Positions 15,203 through 24,294 of a stretch of DNA of 25,264 nt are shown piece after piece. The stretch is from CAVRZY01 sp963725415 (lineage in GTDB: Bacteria; Acidobacteriota; Terriglobia; Bryobacterales; Bryobacteraceae). The stretch covers positions 1 to 25,264 of the forward strand of contig CAVRZY010000271.1 in assembly GCA_963725415.1 (NCBI GenBank). The letters run 5' to 3'. Position numbers and translations under genes: made by a program. Under the pieces are notes generated by a model. It was given only the letters and a program-made list of their open reading frames with translations. It did no database searches and had not been told where the DNA came from. Numbering within the stretch: position 1 is the first letter of the stretch; each line of letters opens with the position of its first letter.

Positions 15203-16234
15203 CTAATTCAGGAAGTAGGTCCGATAGAGGGTGTCGCGCTGCCGGGGCGTGAAGCCGGCATCGCGGATGATGCGCCGCAGCTCTTCTTCCGAGGCGCGGT
15301 GGTGCGTGCCGGCTGCCGCCACCACGTTCTCCTCGATCATGATGCTGCCGACGTCGTTGGCGCCGAAGCGCAGCGCCAACTGGCAAGTCTTCAGCCCCTG
15401 GGTGACCCAGGAAGCCTGGATGTTCAGGACGTTCTCCAAGTACAGGCGCGAGACGGCCAGCGTCCTCAGGTACTCGACCGCAGTGGTCTCCTCACCGATC
15501 GAGCGGCCCAGGGGCGTGTTTTCCCGCTGGAAAGTCCAAGGGATGAAGGCGGTGAACCCGCCGGTCTCCTCCTGGAGCGACCGGACGGCCTCCAGGTGAT
15601 TGAGGCGGTGCTGGAAGGTCTCGCCGCAGCCGAACATCATCGTAGCGGTGGTGCGCATGCCCAGCCGGTGCGCCTGGCGGTGAACTTCCAGCCACTCCTG
15701 GGTCGAGCACTTCAACCGGCTGACGCGGTGACGAACTTCGTCGTCGAGGATCTCCGCCCCGCCGCCGGGGATCGAATCCAAACCGGCGTCGCGCAGCCGC
15801 GCTATGGTATCGCGAATGCTCAGGCCGCTGACCTCGGCGATGTTCAGGATCTCCGGTGAGGAGAAACAGTGCAGGTGAATCTGGAAGCGCTGTTTGACTG
15901 AACCGAGCAGGTCCTCGTACCATTCGATGCCCAGGCCCGGGTGCAGGCCGCCCTGCATAAGAATGCCGGTGCCCCCCAAATCGAGCGTCTCCTGGATCTT
16001 CTGGAAGAGCACCGGTTTTTCCAGCACATAGCCTTCGGCGTGGCCCAGCGGGCGATAGAAGGCGCAGAAAGTGCAGTACTCGGTGCAGAAGTTCGTGTAG
16101 TTGATGTTACGGTCGATGATGTAACTGACCACGCCCTCCGGATGGAGCTTGCGCCGGAGGGCGTCCGCGGCCATGCCGATCCCGATCAGATCGGGGCTTC
16201 CGAGCGCATCCAGAGCCTGCTGGCGCGTCATCAT
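15203..16234 (-). CDS. mqnC: Cyclic dehypoxanthinyl futalosine synthase
   Basis: This 343-aa radical-SAM enzyme cyclises dehypoxanthinyl futalosine in the futalosine route to menaquinone. The iron-sulfur motif CxxxCxxC is C50, C54 and C57 (NFCTEYCTFCAFY). Other family motifs are GTGILMQGGLHP, HCFSSPEILNIAEVSG and GGGAEILDDEVRHRVS. The gene is intact, unlike its homologue at the right edge of the window. The start ATG overlaps the mqnA stop (ATGA). It heads directly into the ABC exporter genes. Confidence 0.93.
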   Translation of the reverse strand: MMTRQQALDALGSPDLIGIGMAADALRRKLHPEGVVSYIIDRNINYTNFCTEYCTFCAFYRPLGHAEGYVLEKPVLFQKIQETLDLGGTGILMQGGLHPGLGIEWYEDLLGSVKQRFQIHLHCFSSPEILNIAEVSGLSIRDTIARLRDAGLDSIPGGGAEILDDEVRHRVSRLKCSTQEWLEVHRQAHRLGMRTTATMMFGCGETFQHRLNHLEAVRSLQEETGGFTAFIPWTFQRENTPLGRSIGEETTAVEYLRTLAVSRLYLENVLNIQASWVTQGLKTCQLALRFGANDVGSIMIEENVVAAAGTHHRASEEELRRIIRDAGFTPRQRDTLYRTYFLN

Positions 16235-17032
16235 GCCGCTGAGACCAAGGTATCAAACTGCCGGGCCTGGCTGAGAAAGATGCGCAGGCCGTCGTATTCT
16301 CGCTCGCCCAATTCGAGAACTATGTGGCGGGTGAGATATTCGCGCGCCAGCTCTTCGGAAATGCCCCGCCGAGGAGCTTCCAGGCGCACGATCTCGTCGA
16401 GATGTTGGAGACCGGAGCGGCAGGAGTCGAGCAACATGGGGGCCAGTTCCGGAGTTATGCATCCTTTCCGACAAGCCCAGACTGCAAAGACCATGGGCAG
16501 GCCAGTCATCTCCATCCATTCCTGGCCTAGGTCCAGCACAGCATACGGCAGACTCTGTAAGTCCAGCCGTAGCGCCGGGTCGCCGATGAGCACGGCTGCG
16601 TCGGCGGCCTTGAGGCATAGAGGGCAGATCGGGAGGAAAGGAAACTAAGGCAGGCCGGATCTGGTAGCGCCGCGCCAGCAGAACGCGCGCCAGCACCACC
16701 GAAGTGCGCGAGCTGGAGTCGCCTGCCAAGGTGCGGATTTCTTCGGGCCTCACTTTCGAGACCAGCAGAATACTCCGCACCGCCCCGCGGCAAGCGATGC
16801 CTGCCCCCGGAATCAGTTCCAGTGGCTGCCTGGTCAGCTCGATGGACGGGACGATGCCCACATCCGCAGTACCGGCGGCCAGCCTGTCCGCGCATTCCGA
16901 GGGTACCGAAAAAGCAAGATCGAATTGCCCGCGCTGCGCGCCATGCAGCATTCCCCACACCAGTGGAACGGTATTCAAGTAGCTGACGGCGCAAAGGCAA
17001 AGCCTGCGCTCGCTGGAGCTTGCCCGGTTCAA
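16231..17032 (-). pseudogene. mqnA: Chorismate dehydratase MqnA, frameshifted (left copy)
   Basis: MqnA converts chorismate to 3-enolpyruvylbenzoate, the first step of the futalosine menaquinone route. The N-terminal half (LCLCAVSYLNTVPLVWG, then DVGIVPSIEL) runs in one frame to about residue 138 (FPPDLPSM). The C-terminal half (VLIGDPALRLDLQSLP, ending FDTLVSAA) is in another. Comparison with the right-hand copy shows one extra base near 16620 (ATGCCTCAAGG against ATGCTGGAGG). The likely start is TTG 17032 with GGAG just before it; no nearby ATG fits. An in vivo inactive mqnA beside an intact mqnC would be odd, so sequencing error is likely. Confidence 0.85.
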
Positions 17033-20000
17033 CGCTCCAGTCTAGCACGGTCGTACTGATACCTCCGATTCAGACGCTGATACGGCAACGGGCAAAAACC
17101 GGGGACTGACACCGTTTGCTGCCTTGGCAAATGGCTGTCTGTACCCGGTTCTTGCTGCGCTCCATGCCCAGTGCCTGAATCGCAGTACTGGTACACTCGG
17201 AATTGCGCAGCGCCTTAGGTAAATGCTATCGTTAAGGTCAGATCATCGCCGCGTCCCTTTTAAGAAAACCATGAAACTGATCCGAACTCTTGTATGTGTT
17301 TTTGCGGTTCTTTGCTGCGGCCGGACACTCGATGCCCAGGTTACTTTTAATCCCAAGCCCGCGCGGGTCGTGGGGCAGAACTGGCTGGTGCCGAAATCCG
17401 CAGCCCCCAACCTGGTGGAAGGCAGGGAATTCTACCTCCCGCAGTCGCTGGCCATAGACGCGATGGCGGATCCGCCGATCCTGTATGTGAGTGATACCTA
17501 CAACCACCGCGTACTGGCGTGGCGGGACGCCTCCAAGGCCGGCGCCGGCGCGTTCGCTGATCTGGTGATCGGCCAGAGGGACAAGTTCTCTACCTCTGCT
17601 TTGGGTCCGGGACCACCCTGCAAAGCGGCCTGACCATGCCCACCGGCTTGGCGGTCGATCGCTACGGAAACCTGTACGTGGTGGATTGCGGCAACAATCG
17701 CATCCTGCGCTTTCCGAGGCCCTTCGACCACCCGGACGACCTGCAAATTCCGGACCTGGTACTGGGGCAGAAGAACCTCGATTCGGAGAAGCCCAATTCC
17801 CCCGTGATTTCTGCCAATACCATCGCGGTGAACATCAACAACAACGTCTACCGCGCCTCTCTGGTGTTCGACGGCTACGGGAATCTGTATTTCACCGACG
17901 CGGGCAACAATAGGGTCTTGCGCTACCCGGCTTCTGCTCTCGGTTCTGGCGCCACCAATGGCCCGGATGCGACCCTGGTGCTGGGCCAGCCGGACTTCGT
18001 CACCAGGAGTACCAACCCGCTGCTGGTTGATGGGCTCCCCAACAAACTTGGCCCCAATGCCCCCGGCGGGTTGGCCCTCGACGCGCGAGGCAATCTGTAC
18101 GTTTCAGGCACCTTGGGAACGGGCGCCTCGACAACTGGCCTTGTTTTTGTCTATAGCGATCCGGCTCGGAACGCCCAGCCCGCCGCGCGGATTCTGGGCC
18201 TCATCGTCACCACCCCGGGGACGCCACCCCCGTCAGCCGTCAACGAGACAGCCTTCAGCGATCCCGAGGGCATCGTGCTGATCGGCGACAGTCCGGCGGT
18301 GGTGGATACCGGAAATAACAGGATCCTCATCTTCGACCCAATCGAGAAATGGCCCGCGGAGACCGCCACCTTCTCTCCCCCAGCCAAGTGGGTGATCGGC
18401 CAAAAGGACATCTCCAGCAGGAAGATCGGGGCCGGCGCCACCGGCTTGTTTGGCCCTGTCCACGCTGTTTTCTACAACAGCGAACTCTACGTTGTGGATT
18501 CGGGCAACCACCGGGTCATCGTGTTTCCGCAGCAGGCCGGCTCCTCCTGGACGGCTTCTCGGGTGGTCGGCCAGTTGAACTTTGACGGTAACGGGCCGAA
18601 CTTAGTGGAGGGGAAAGAGCTGTACTTGGTGCATCCCACCCTGGGAGGACGTGGCGGGATGGTCATCGACGACAAATCCGATCCCCCGCGCCTCTACATC
18701 GCCGACACCTTCAACAATCGCATTCTGGGTTATCGCGACGCCCGCAGAATCAAGACCGGAGACGCGGCCGACCTGGTGATCGGCCAACTGGACCTGTTTC
18801 GCGTGGATCCCAATTATCCCTGGGCCGATGCCAACACGCCTTCGGATTCCGGCTTGTTCCTGCCTACCGGCGTAGCCGTGGATGCCAACGGGGATCTGTT
18901 CGTGGCGGACAGCGGAAACGCCCGGGTTTTGCGCTTCCCGAAGCCGTTCAATCAACAAGCCCCGCGACGCGCCAATCTGGTGCTAGGACAACTCAACTAC
19001 AGCACCAGGGTGACCGACGCCAGCGCGCGGACTATGGCGGCCCCCTATGGCTTAGCCTTTACGCCGGATAACCACCTGCTGGTTTCCGACAGCGCCCACA
19101 GTCGGGTGCTGCTGTTCCGGCGCCCGGCGGGCGGGGACTTCAGCAACGGCATGTCGGCCTCGGCGGTCTTCGGCCAGCCGGATTTCGTCTCCACGGCCGT
19201 CATCAAAGGTGACCCTAACAGCTTGAATGGGCCGCGCGGTATCGCCACGGATACCTCCGCCCGCTTATACGTCTGTGACACCGGGAACAACCGGGTGGTG
19301 GTTTATCGTGCCGTCACGGAGGTCCCAGCCCCCACTAGCCCGGCGGTCACGCTGTCGGGGATGCGCGGCCCGGCTAGTGTCTACGTCAGCTCCAAGACCG
19401 GCGAGATCTGGGTCACCGACACGCTAGGCAATCGCGCCTTGCGCTACCCGGAATACAGCTCTCTTCCGGTGAACAACTTCCAGCCCAACGGCACAATCGC
19501 CAGCGGCGGCCCGCTGGCTGTTTCGCTGGACACCCTGGGCAACCTTTGGCTCGCGGAGGGCTACAACCGGGTCGCGGTCTATTACCCGGCCATGTCGGCT
19601 GTGAATGCGGCCAGTTACTTGCGCGATCGCGCGCTGGCGCCGGGGACCATTGCGTCGGCGTTCCCTGCGGGCAGCAAATTCGGATCCGAGACCAAAAGCT
19701 TCAACGAGCTGCCTAACCCCGTGCCCTTACCCAAGACACTGGCCGATACCCAGCTACTGATCAACGACGCCCCGGTTCCCCTGTATTTCGTCTCCCCGGG
19801 CCAGATCAATTTCCTGGTACCCATGAACGCCCCCGCCTCTGGGACGGTGGACCTGCTGGTCACACGGGCTTCTACCGGCGAGATTCTGGCCAGTGGGACC
19901 GCCCGCATGGACGTGGCCTCGCCGGCCCTGTTTACCGCCGCTGCTTCCGGCACCGGCCAGGTGGCGGCCTTGAATCAGGACAACACGGTTAACGGACCAT

Positions 20001-20261
20001 CCAATCCCGTTGCGCGCGGCCAGGTCATCCAACTCTTCGGCACCGGCCAGGGCTTCGTCTCCGGCGCGCCCGCCGACGGGGATGTCGCCACCGGACTGAT
20101 TCCTACCAGTGAAAAGCCCAAGGTGTGGATTGAGCCGGATTTCGTGCCCGATGACTACATCCAGTATTCCGGCCTGGCGCCCAACCTGATCGGCGTCTGG
20201 CAGATCAACGTCAAGATCCCCGATAAGGTCGCCCCCGGAAACCGGGTCATGTTTGTCGAGC
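16640..20261 (+). repeat. Left inner arm of giant inverted repeat
   Basis: This segment is the reverse complement of 20277-23920, with about 99% identity or better. In the NHL gene I see only about four differences: 17466, an indel near 17609, 18810 and an indel near 19687. The arm contains the 5' half of mqnA, palindrome B and nearly the whole NHL gene. The outer edge is a sharp drop in identity inside mqnA. Confidence 0.9.
17053..17194. repeat. REP/MITE-like imperfect palindrome B
   Basis: This 142-nt imperfect palindrome lies between the divergent mqnA and NHL genes. The outer arms begin GTACTGATACCTCCGATTCA and, on the reverse strand, GTACCAGTACTGCGATTCA. The inner arms are 17097-17119 and 17127-17150 around a 7-nt loop, pairing AACCGGGGACTGACACC with AACCGGGTACAGACAGCC. 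The GGGGAC/GGGTAC core matches palindrome A. A mirror copy lies at 23346-23487 because the whole region is inverted-repeated. Confidence 0.6.
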
Positions 20262-20383
20262 TGGCGATACTCTTGTGCTCGACAAACATGACCCGGTTTC
20301 CGGGGGCGACCTTATCGGGGATCTTGACGTTGATCTGCCAGACGCCGATCAGGTTGGGCGCCAGGCCGGAATACTGGATGTAG
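17271..20383 (+). pseudogene. Secreted NHL-repeat/TIGR03437-like protein, frameshifted and 3'-truncated (left copy)
   Basis: The protein is about 1030 aa long. A signal peptide (MKLIRTLVCVFAVLCCGRTL, then DAQ) is followed by a long series of NHL beta-propeller blades (repeated LYVSDTYNHRVLAWRD, NLYVVDCGNNRILRFP and LVIGQ units). The TIGR03437-like domain starts at AVNAASYLRDRALAPGT. ATG 17271 precedes the signal peptide. A missing base near 17609 (TTGGGTCCGGG here, TTGGGGCCCGGG in the right copy) breaks the frame. At 20261 the sequence enters the opposite arm, so the natural last residues after PGNRVMFVE are replaced by about 40 antisense-encoded residues. It is probably a secreted or surface protein of unknown ligand. 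Confidence 0.85.
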
Positions 20384-23269
20384 TCATCGGGCACGAAATC
20401 CGGCTCAATCCACACCTTGGGCTTTTCACTGGTAGGAATCAGTCCGGTGGCGACATCCCCGTCGGCGGGCGCGCCGGAGACGAAGCCCTGGCCGGTGCCG
20501 AAGAGTTGGATGACCTGGCCGCGCGCAACGGGATTGGATGGTCCGTTAACCGTGTTGTCCTGATTCAAGGCCGCCACCTGGCCGGTGCCGGAAGCAGCGG
20601 CGGTAAACAGGGCCGGCGAGGCCACGTCCATGCGGGCGGTCCCACTGGCCAGAATCTCGCCGGTAGAAGCCCGTGTGACCAGCAGGTCCACCGTCCCAGA
20701 GGCGGGGGCGTTCATGGGTACCAGGAAGTTGATCTGGCCCGGGGAGACGAAATACAGGGGAACCGGGGCGTCGTTGATCAGTAGCTGGGTATCGGCCAGT
20801 GTCTTGGGTAAGGGCACGGGGTTAGGCAGCTCGTTGAAGCTTTTGGTCTCGGGATCCGAATTTGCTGCCCGCAGGGAACGCCGACGCAATGGTCCCCGGC
20901 GCCAGCGCGCGATCGCGCAAGTAACTGGCCGCATTCACAGCCGACATGGCCGGGTAATAGACCGCGACCCGGTTGTAGCCCTCCGCGAGCCAAAGGTTGC
21001 CCAGGGTGTCCAGCGAAACAGCCAGCGGGCCGCCGCTGGCGATTGTGCCGTTGGGCTGGAAGTTGTTCACCGGAAGAGAGCTGTATTCCGGGTAGCGCAA
21101 GGCGCGATTGCCTAGCGTGTCGGTGACCCAGATCTCGCCGGTCTTGGAGCTGACGTAGACACTAGCCGGGCCGCGCATCCCCGACAGCGTGACCGCCGGG
21201 CTAGTGGGGGCTGGGACCTCCGTGACGGCACGATAAACCACCACCCGGTTGTTCCCGGTGTCACAGACGTATAAGCGGGCGGAGGTATCCGTGGCGATAC
21301 CGCGCGGCCCATTCAAGCTGTTAGGGTCACCTTTGATGACGGCCGTGGAGACGAAATCCGGCTGGCCGAAGACCGCCGAGGCCGACATGCCGTTGCTGAA
21401 GTCCCCGCCCGCCGGGCGCCGGAACAGCAGCACCCGACTGTGGGCGCTGTCGGAAACCAGCAGGTGGTTATCCGGCGTAAAGGCTAAGCCATAGGGGGCC
21501 GCCATAGTCCGCGCGCTGGCGTCGGTCACCCTGGTGCTGTAGTTGAGTTGTCCTAGCACCAGATTGGCGCGTCGCGGGGCTTGTTGATTGAACGGCTTCG
21601 GGAAGCGCAAAACCCGGGCGTTTCCGCTGTCCGCCACGAACAGATCCCCGTTGGCATCCACGGCTACGCCGGTAGGCAGGAACAAGCCGGAATCCGAAGG
21701 CGTGTTGGCATCGGCCCAGGGATAATTGGTATCCACGCGAAACAGGTCCAGTTGGCCGATCACCAGGTCGGCCGCGTCTCCGGTCTTGATTCTGCGGGCG
21801 TCGCGATAACCCAGAATGCGATTGTTGAAGGTGTCGGCGATGTAGAGGCGCGGGGGATCGGATTTGTCGTCGATGACCATCCCGCCACGTCCTCCCAGGG
21901 TGGGATGCACCAAGTACAGCTCTTTCCCCTCCACTAAGTTCGGCCCGTTACCGTCAAAGTTCAACTGGCCGACCACCCGAGAAGCCGTCCAGGAGGAGCC
22001 GGCCTGCTGCGGAAACACGATGACCCGGTGGTTGCCCGAATCCACAACGTAGAGTTCGCTGTTGTAGAAAACAGCGTGGACAGGGCCAAACAAGCCGGTG
22101 GCGCCGGCCCCGATCTTCCTGCTGGAGATGTCCTTTTGGCCGATCACCCACTTGGCTGGGGGAGAGAAGGTGGCGGTCTCCGCGGGCCATTTCTCGATTG
22201 GGTCGAAGATGAGGATCCTGTTATTTCCGGTATCCACCACCGCCGGACTGTCGCCGATCAGCACGATGCCCTCGGGATCGCTGAAGGCTGTCTCGTTGAC
22301 GGCTGACGGGGGTGGCGTCCCCGGGGTGGTGACGATGAGGCCCAGAATCCGCGCGGCGGGCTGGGCGTTCCGAGCCGGATCGCTATAGACAAAAACAAGG
22401 CCAGTTGTCGAGGCGCCCGTTCCCAAGGTGCCTGAAACGTACAGATTGCCTCGCGCGTCGAGGGCCAACCCGCCGGGGGCATTGGGGCCAAGTTTGTTGG
22501 GGAGCCCATCAACCAGCAGCGGGTTGGTACTCCTGGTGACGAAGTCCGGCTGGCCCAGCACCAGGGTCGCATCCGGGCCATTGGTGGCGCCAGAACCGAG
22601 AGCAGAAGCCGGGTAGCGCAAGACCCTATTGTTGCCCGCGTCGGTGAAATACAGATTCCCGTAGCCGTCGAACACCAGAGAGGCGCGGTAGACGTTGTTG
22701 TTGATGTTCACCGCGATGGTATTGGCAGAAATCACGGGGGAATTGGGCTTCTCCGAATCGAGGTTCTTCTGCCCCAGTACCAGGTCCGGAATTTGCAGGT
22801 CGTCCGGGTGGTCGAAGGGCCTCGGAAAGCGCAGGATGCGATTGTTGCCGCAATCCACCACGTACAGGTTTCCGTAGCGATCGACCGCCAAGCCGGTGGG
22901 CATGGTCAGGCCGCTTTGCAGGGTGGTCCCGGGCCCCAAAGCAGAGGTAGAGAACTTGTCCCTCTGGCCGATCACCAGATCAGCGAACGCGCCGGCGCCG
23001 GCCTTGGAGGCGTCCCGCCACGCCAGTACGCGGTGGTTGTAGGTATCACTCACATACAGGATCGGCGGATCTGCCATCGCGTCTATGGCCAGCGACTGCG
23101 GGAGGTAGAATTCCCTGCCTTCCACCAGGTTGGGGGCTGCGGATTTCGGCACCAGCCAGTTCTGCCCCACGACCCGCGCGGGCTTGGGATTAAAAGTAAC
23201 CTGGGCATCGAGTGTCCGGCCGCAGCAAAGAACCGCAAAAACACATACAAGAGTTCGGATCAGTTTCAT
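20155..23269 (-). pseudogene. Secreted NHL-repeat/TIGR03437-like protein, frameshifted and 3'-truncated (right copy)
   Basis: This is the inverted twin of the gene at 17271. It has the same signal peptide, NHL blades and TIGR03437-like domain. Here the N-terminal ~815 residues are in one frame, and the break is an extra C near 20854 (GGATCCCGAG here, GGATCCGAG in the left copy). After the apex the frame runs into the left arm and adds antisense-encoded residues up to 20155. The visible amino-acid difference from the left copy is T for P in FRVDTNYPW. The intact protein can be rebuilt by joining the right copy's N-terminus to the left copy's C-terminus, which suggests the source gene was functional. 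Confidence 0.85.
20262..20276. other. Spacer at the apex of the giant palindrome
   Basis: The 15 nt TGGCGATACTCTTGT separate the two arms; the arms meet as TTTGTCGAGC and GCTCGACAAA. Such a short asymmetric spacer is what fold-back synthesis at a small hairpin, or a fold-back chimera, would leave. I see no gene or known site in it. Confidence 0.85.
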
Positions 23270-23920
23270 GGTTTTCTTAAAAGGGACGCGGCGATGATCT
23301 GACCTTAACGATAGCATTTACCTAAGGCGCTGCGCAATTCCGAGTGTACCAGTACTGCGATTCAGGCACTGGGCATGGAGCGCAGCAAGAACCGGGTACA
23401 GACAGCCATTTGCCAAGGCAGCAAACGGTGTCAGTCCCCGGTTTTTGCCCGTTGCCGTATCAGCGTCTGAATCGGAGGTATCAGTACGACCGTGCTAGAC
23501 TGGAGCGTTGAACCGGGCAATCTCCAGCGAGCGCAGGCTTTGCCTTTGCGCGGTCAGCTACTTGAATACCGTTCCACTGGTGTGGGGAATGCTGCATGGC
23601 GCGCAGCGCGGGCAATTCGATCTTGCTTTTTCGGTACCCTCGGAATGCGCGGACAGGCTGGCCGCCGGTACTGCGGATGTGGGCATCGTCCCGTCCATCG
23701 AGCTGACCAGGCAGCCACTGGAACTGATTCCGGGGGCGGGCATCGCTTGCCGCGGGGCGGTGCGGAGTATTCTGCTGGTCTCGAAAGTGAGGCCCGAAGA
23801 AATGCGCACCTTGGCAGGCGACTCCAGCTCGCGCACTTCGGTGGTGCTGGCGCGCGTTCTGCTGGCGCGGCGCTACCGGATCCGGCCTGCCTTAGTTTCC
23901 TTTCCTCCGGATCTGCCGTG
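20277..23920 (-). repeat. Right inner arm of giant inverted repeat
   Basis: This is the reverse complement of 16640-20261, differing at only a handful of positions. Coordinates pair as roughly x and 40538 - x near the apex, shifting to 40540 - x after two single-base indels. It contains the second NHL gene, palindrome B mirrored, and the 5' half of the second mqnA. Confidence 0.9.
23346..23487. repeat. Palindrome B, mirror copy
   Basis: This is the inverted counterpart of 17053-17194, identical as far as I can read it. It lies between the second NHL gene and the second mqnA. Confidence 0.6.
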
Positions 23921-24294
23921 GATGCTGGAGGCCGCGGACGCGGCCGTGCTGATCGGCGACCCGGCGCTACGGCTCGACATCGAGCGGCTGCCCTATGCGG
24001 TGCATGACCTGGGTCAGGAGTGGGTCGAGTTGACCGGTCTGCCCATGGTCTTCGCGGTATGGGCTGTCGGGCTGGAGCACTCCGGATCTGGCCCCCGTCT
24101 TCCTCGACTCCTGCCGCTTCGGACTCCAGCACTTGGACGACATCGTCCGCCTGGAAGCCCCGCGGCGAGGCATCTCCGAAGCCCTGGCGCGCGAGTACTT
24201 GACCCGCCGCGTGGTCCTCGAGCTGGGCGAACCAGAATACGAGGGGCTGCGGCTGTTCCTGGGCTACGCGCGGGAGTTTATTGGTGCCGCATGA
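23508..24294 (+). pseudogene. mqnA: Chorismate dehydratase MqnA, frameshifted (right copy)
   Basis: The first ~140 codons are nearly identical to the left copy (two or three changes such as I for S near residue 5 and M for I in RPEEMRTLAG). Beyond FPPDLPWMLEAADAAVLIGD the DNA is only about 80% identical, with mostly synonymous change, so it comes from a diverged lineage. The site of the left copy's frameshift is intact here. However, about 5 nt are missing near 24072-24090, after MVFAVWA. The C-terminus (LAPVFLDSCRFGLQHLDDIV, ending FIGAA) is therefore in another frame. TTG 23508 is the likely start. The stop overlaps the mqnC ATG (ATGA), as in the left copy. Confidence 0.85.

Noticed and set aside
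14873..15859. Open 328-codon plus-strand frame opposite the ABC ATPase and mqnC
   Set aside because: It spans two real genes in antisense and shows no family motif.
20155..20383. Naturally overlapping convergent genes at the palindrome apex
   Set aside because: The overlap is produced by each frame reading into the inverted arm; the extra residues are antisense translations of the same domain, not conserved protein.
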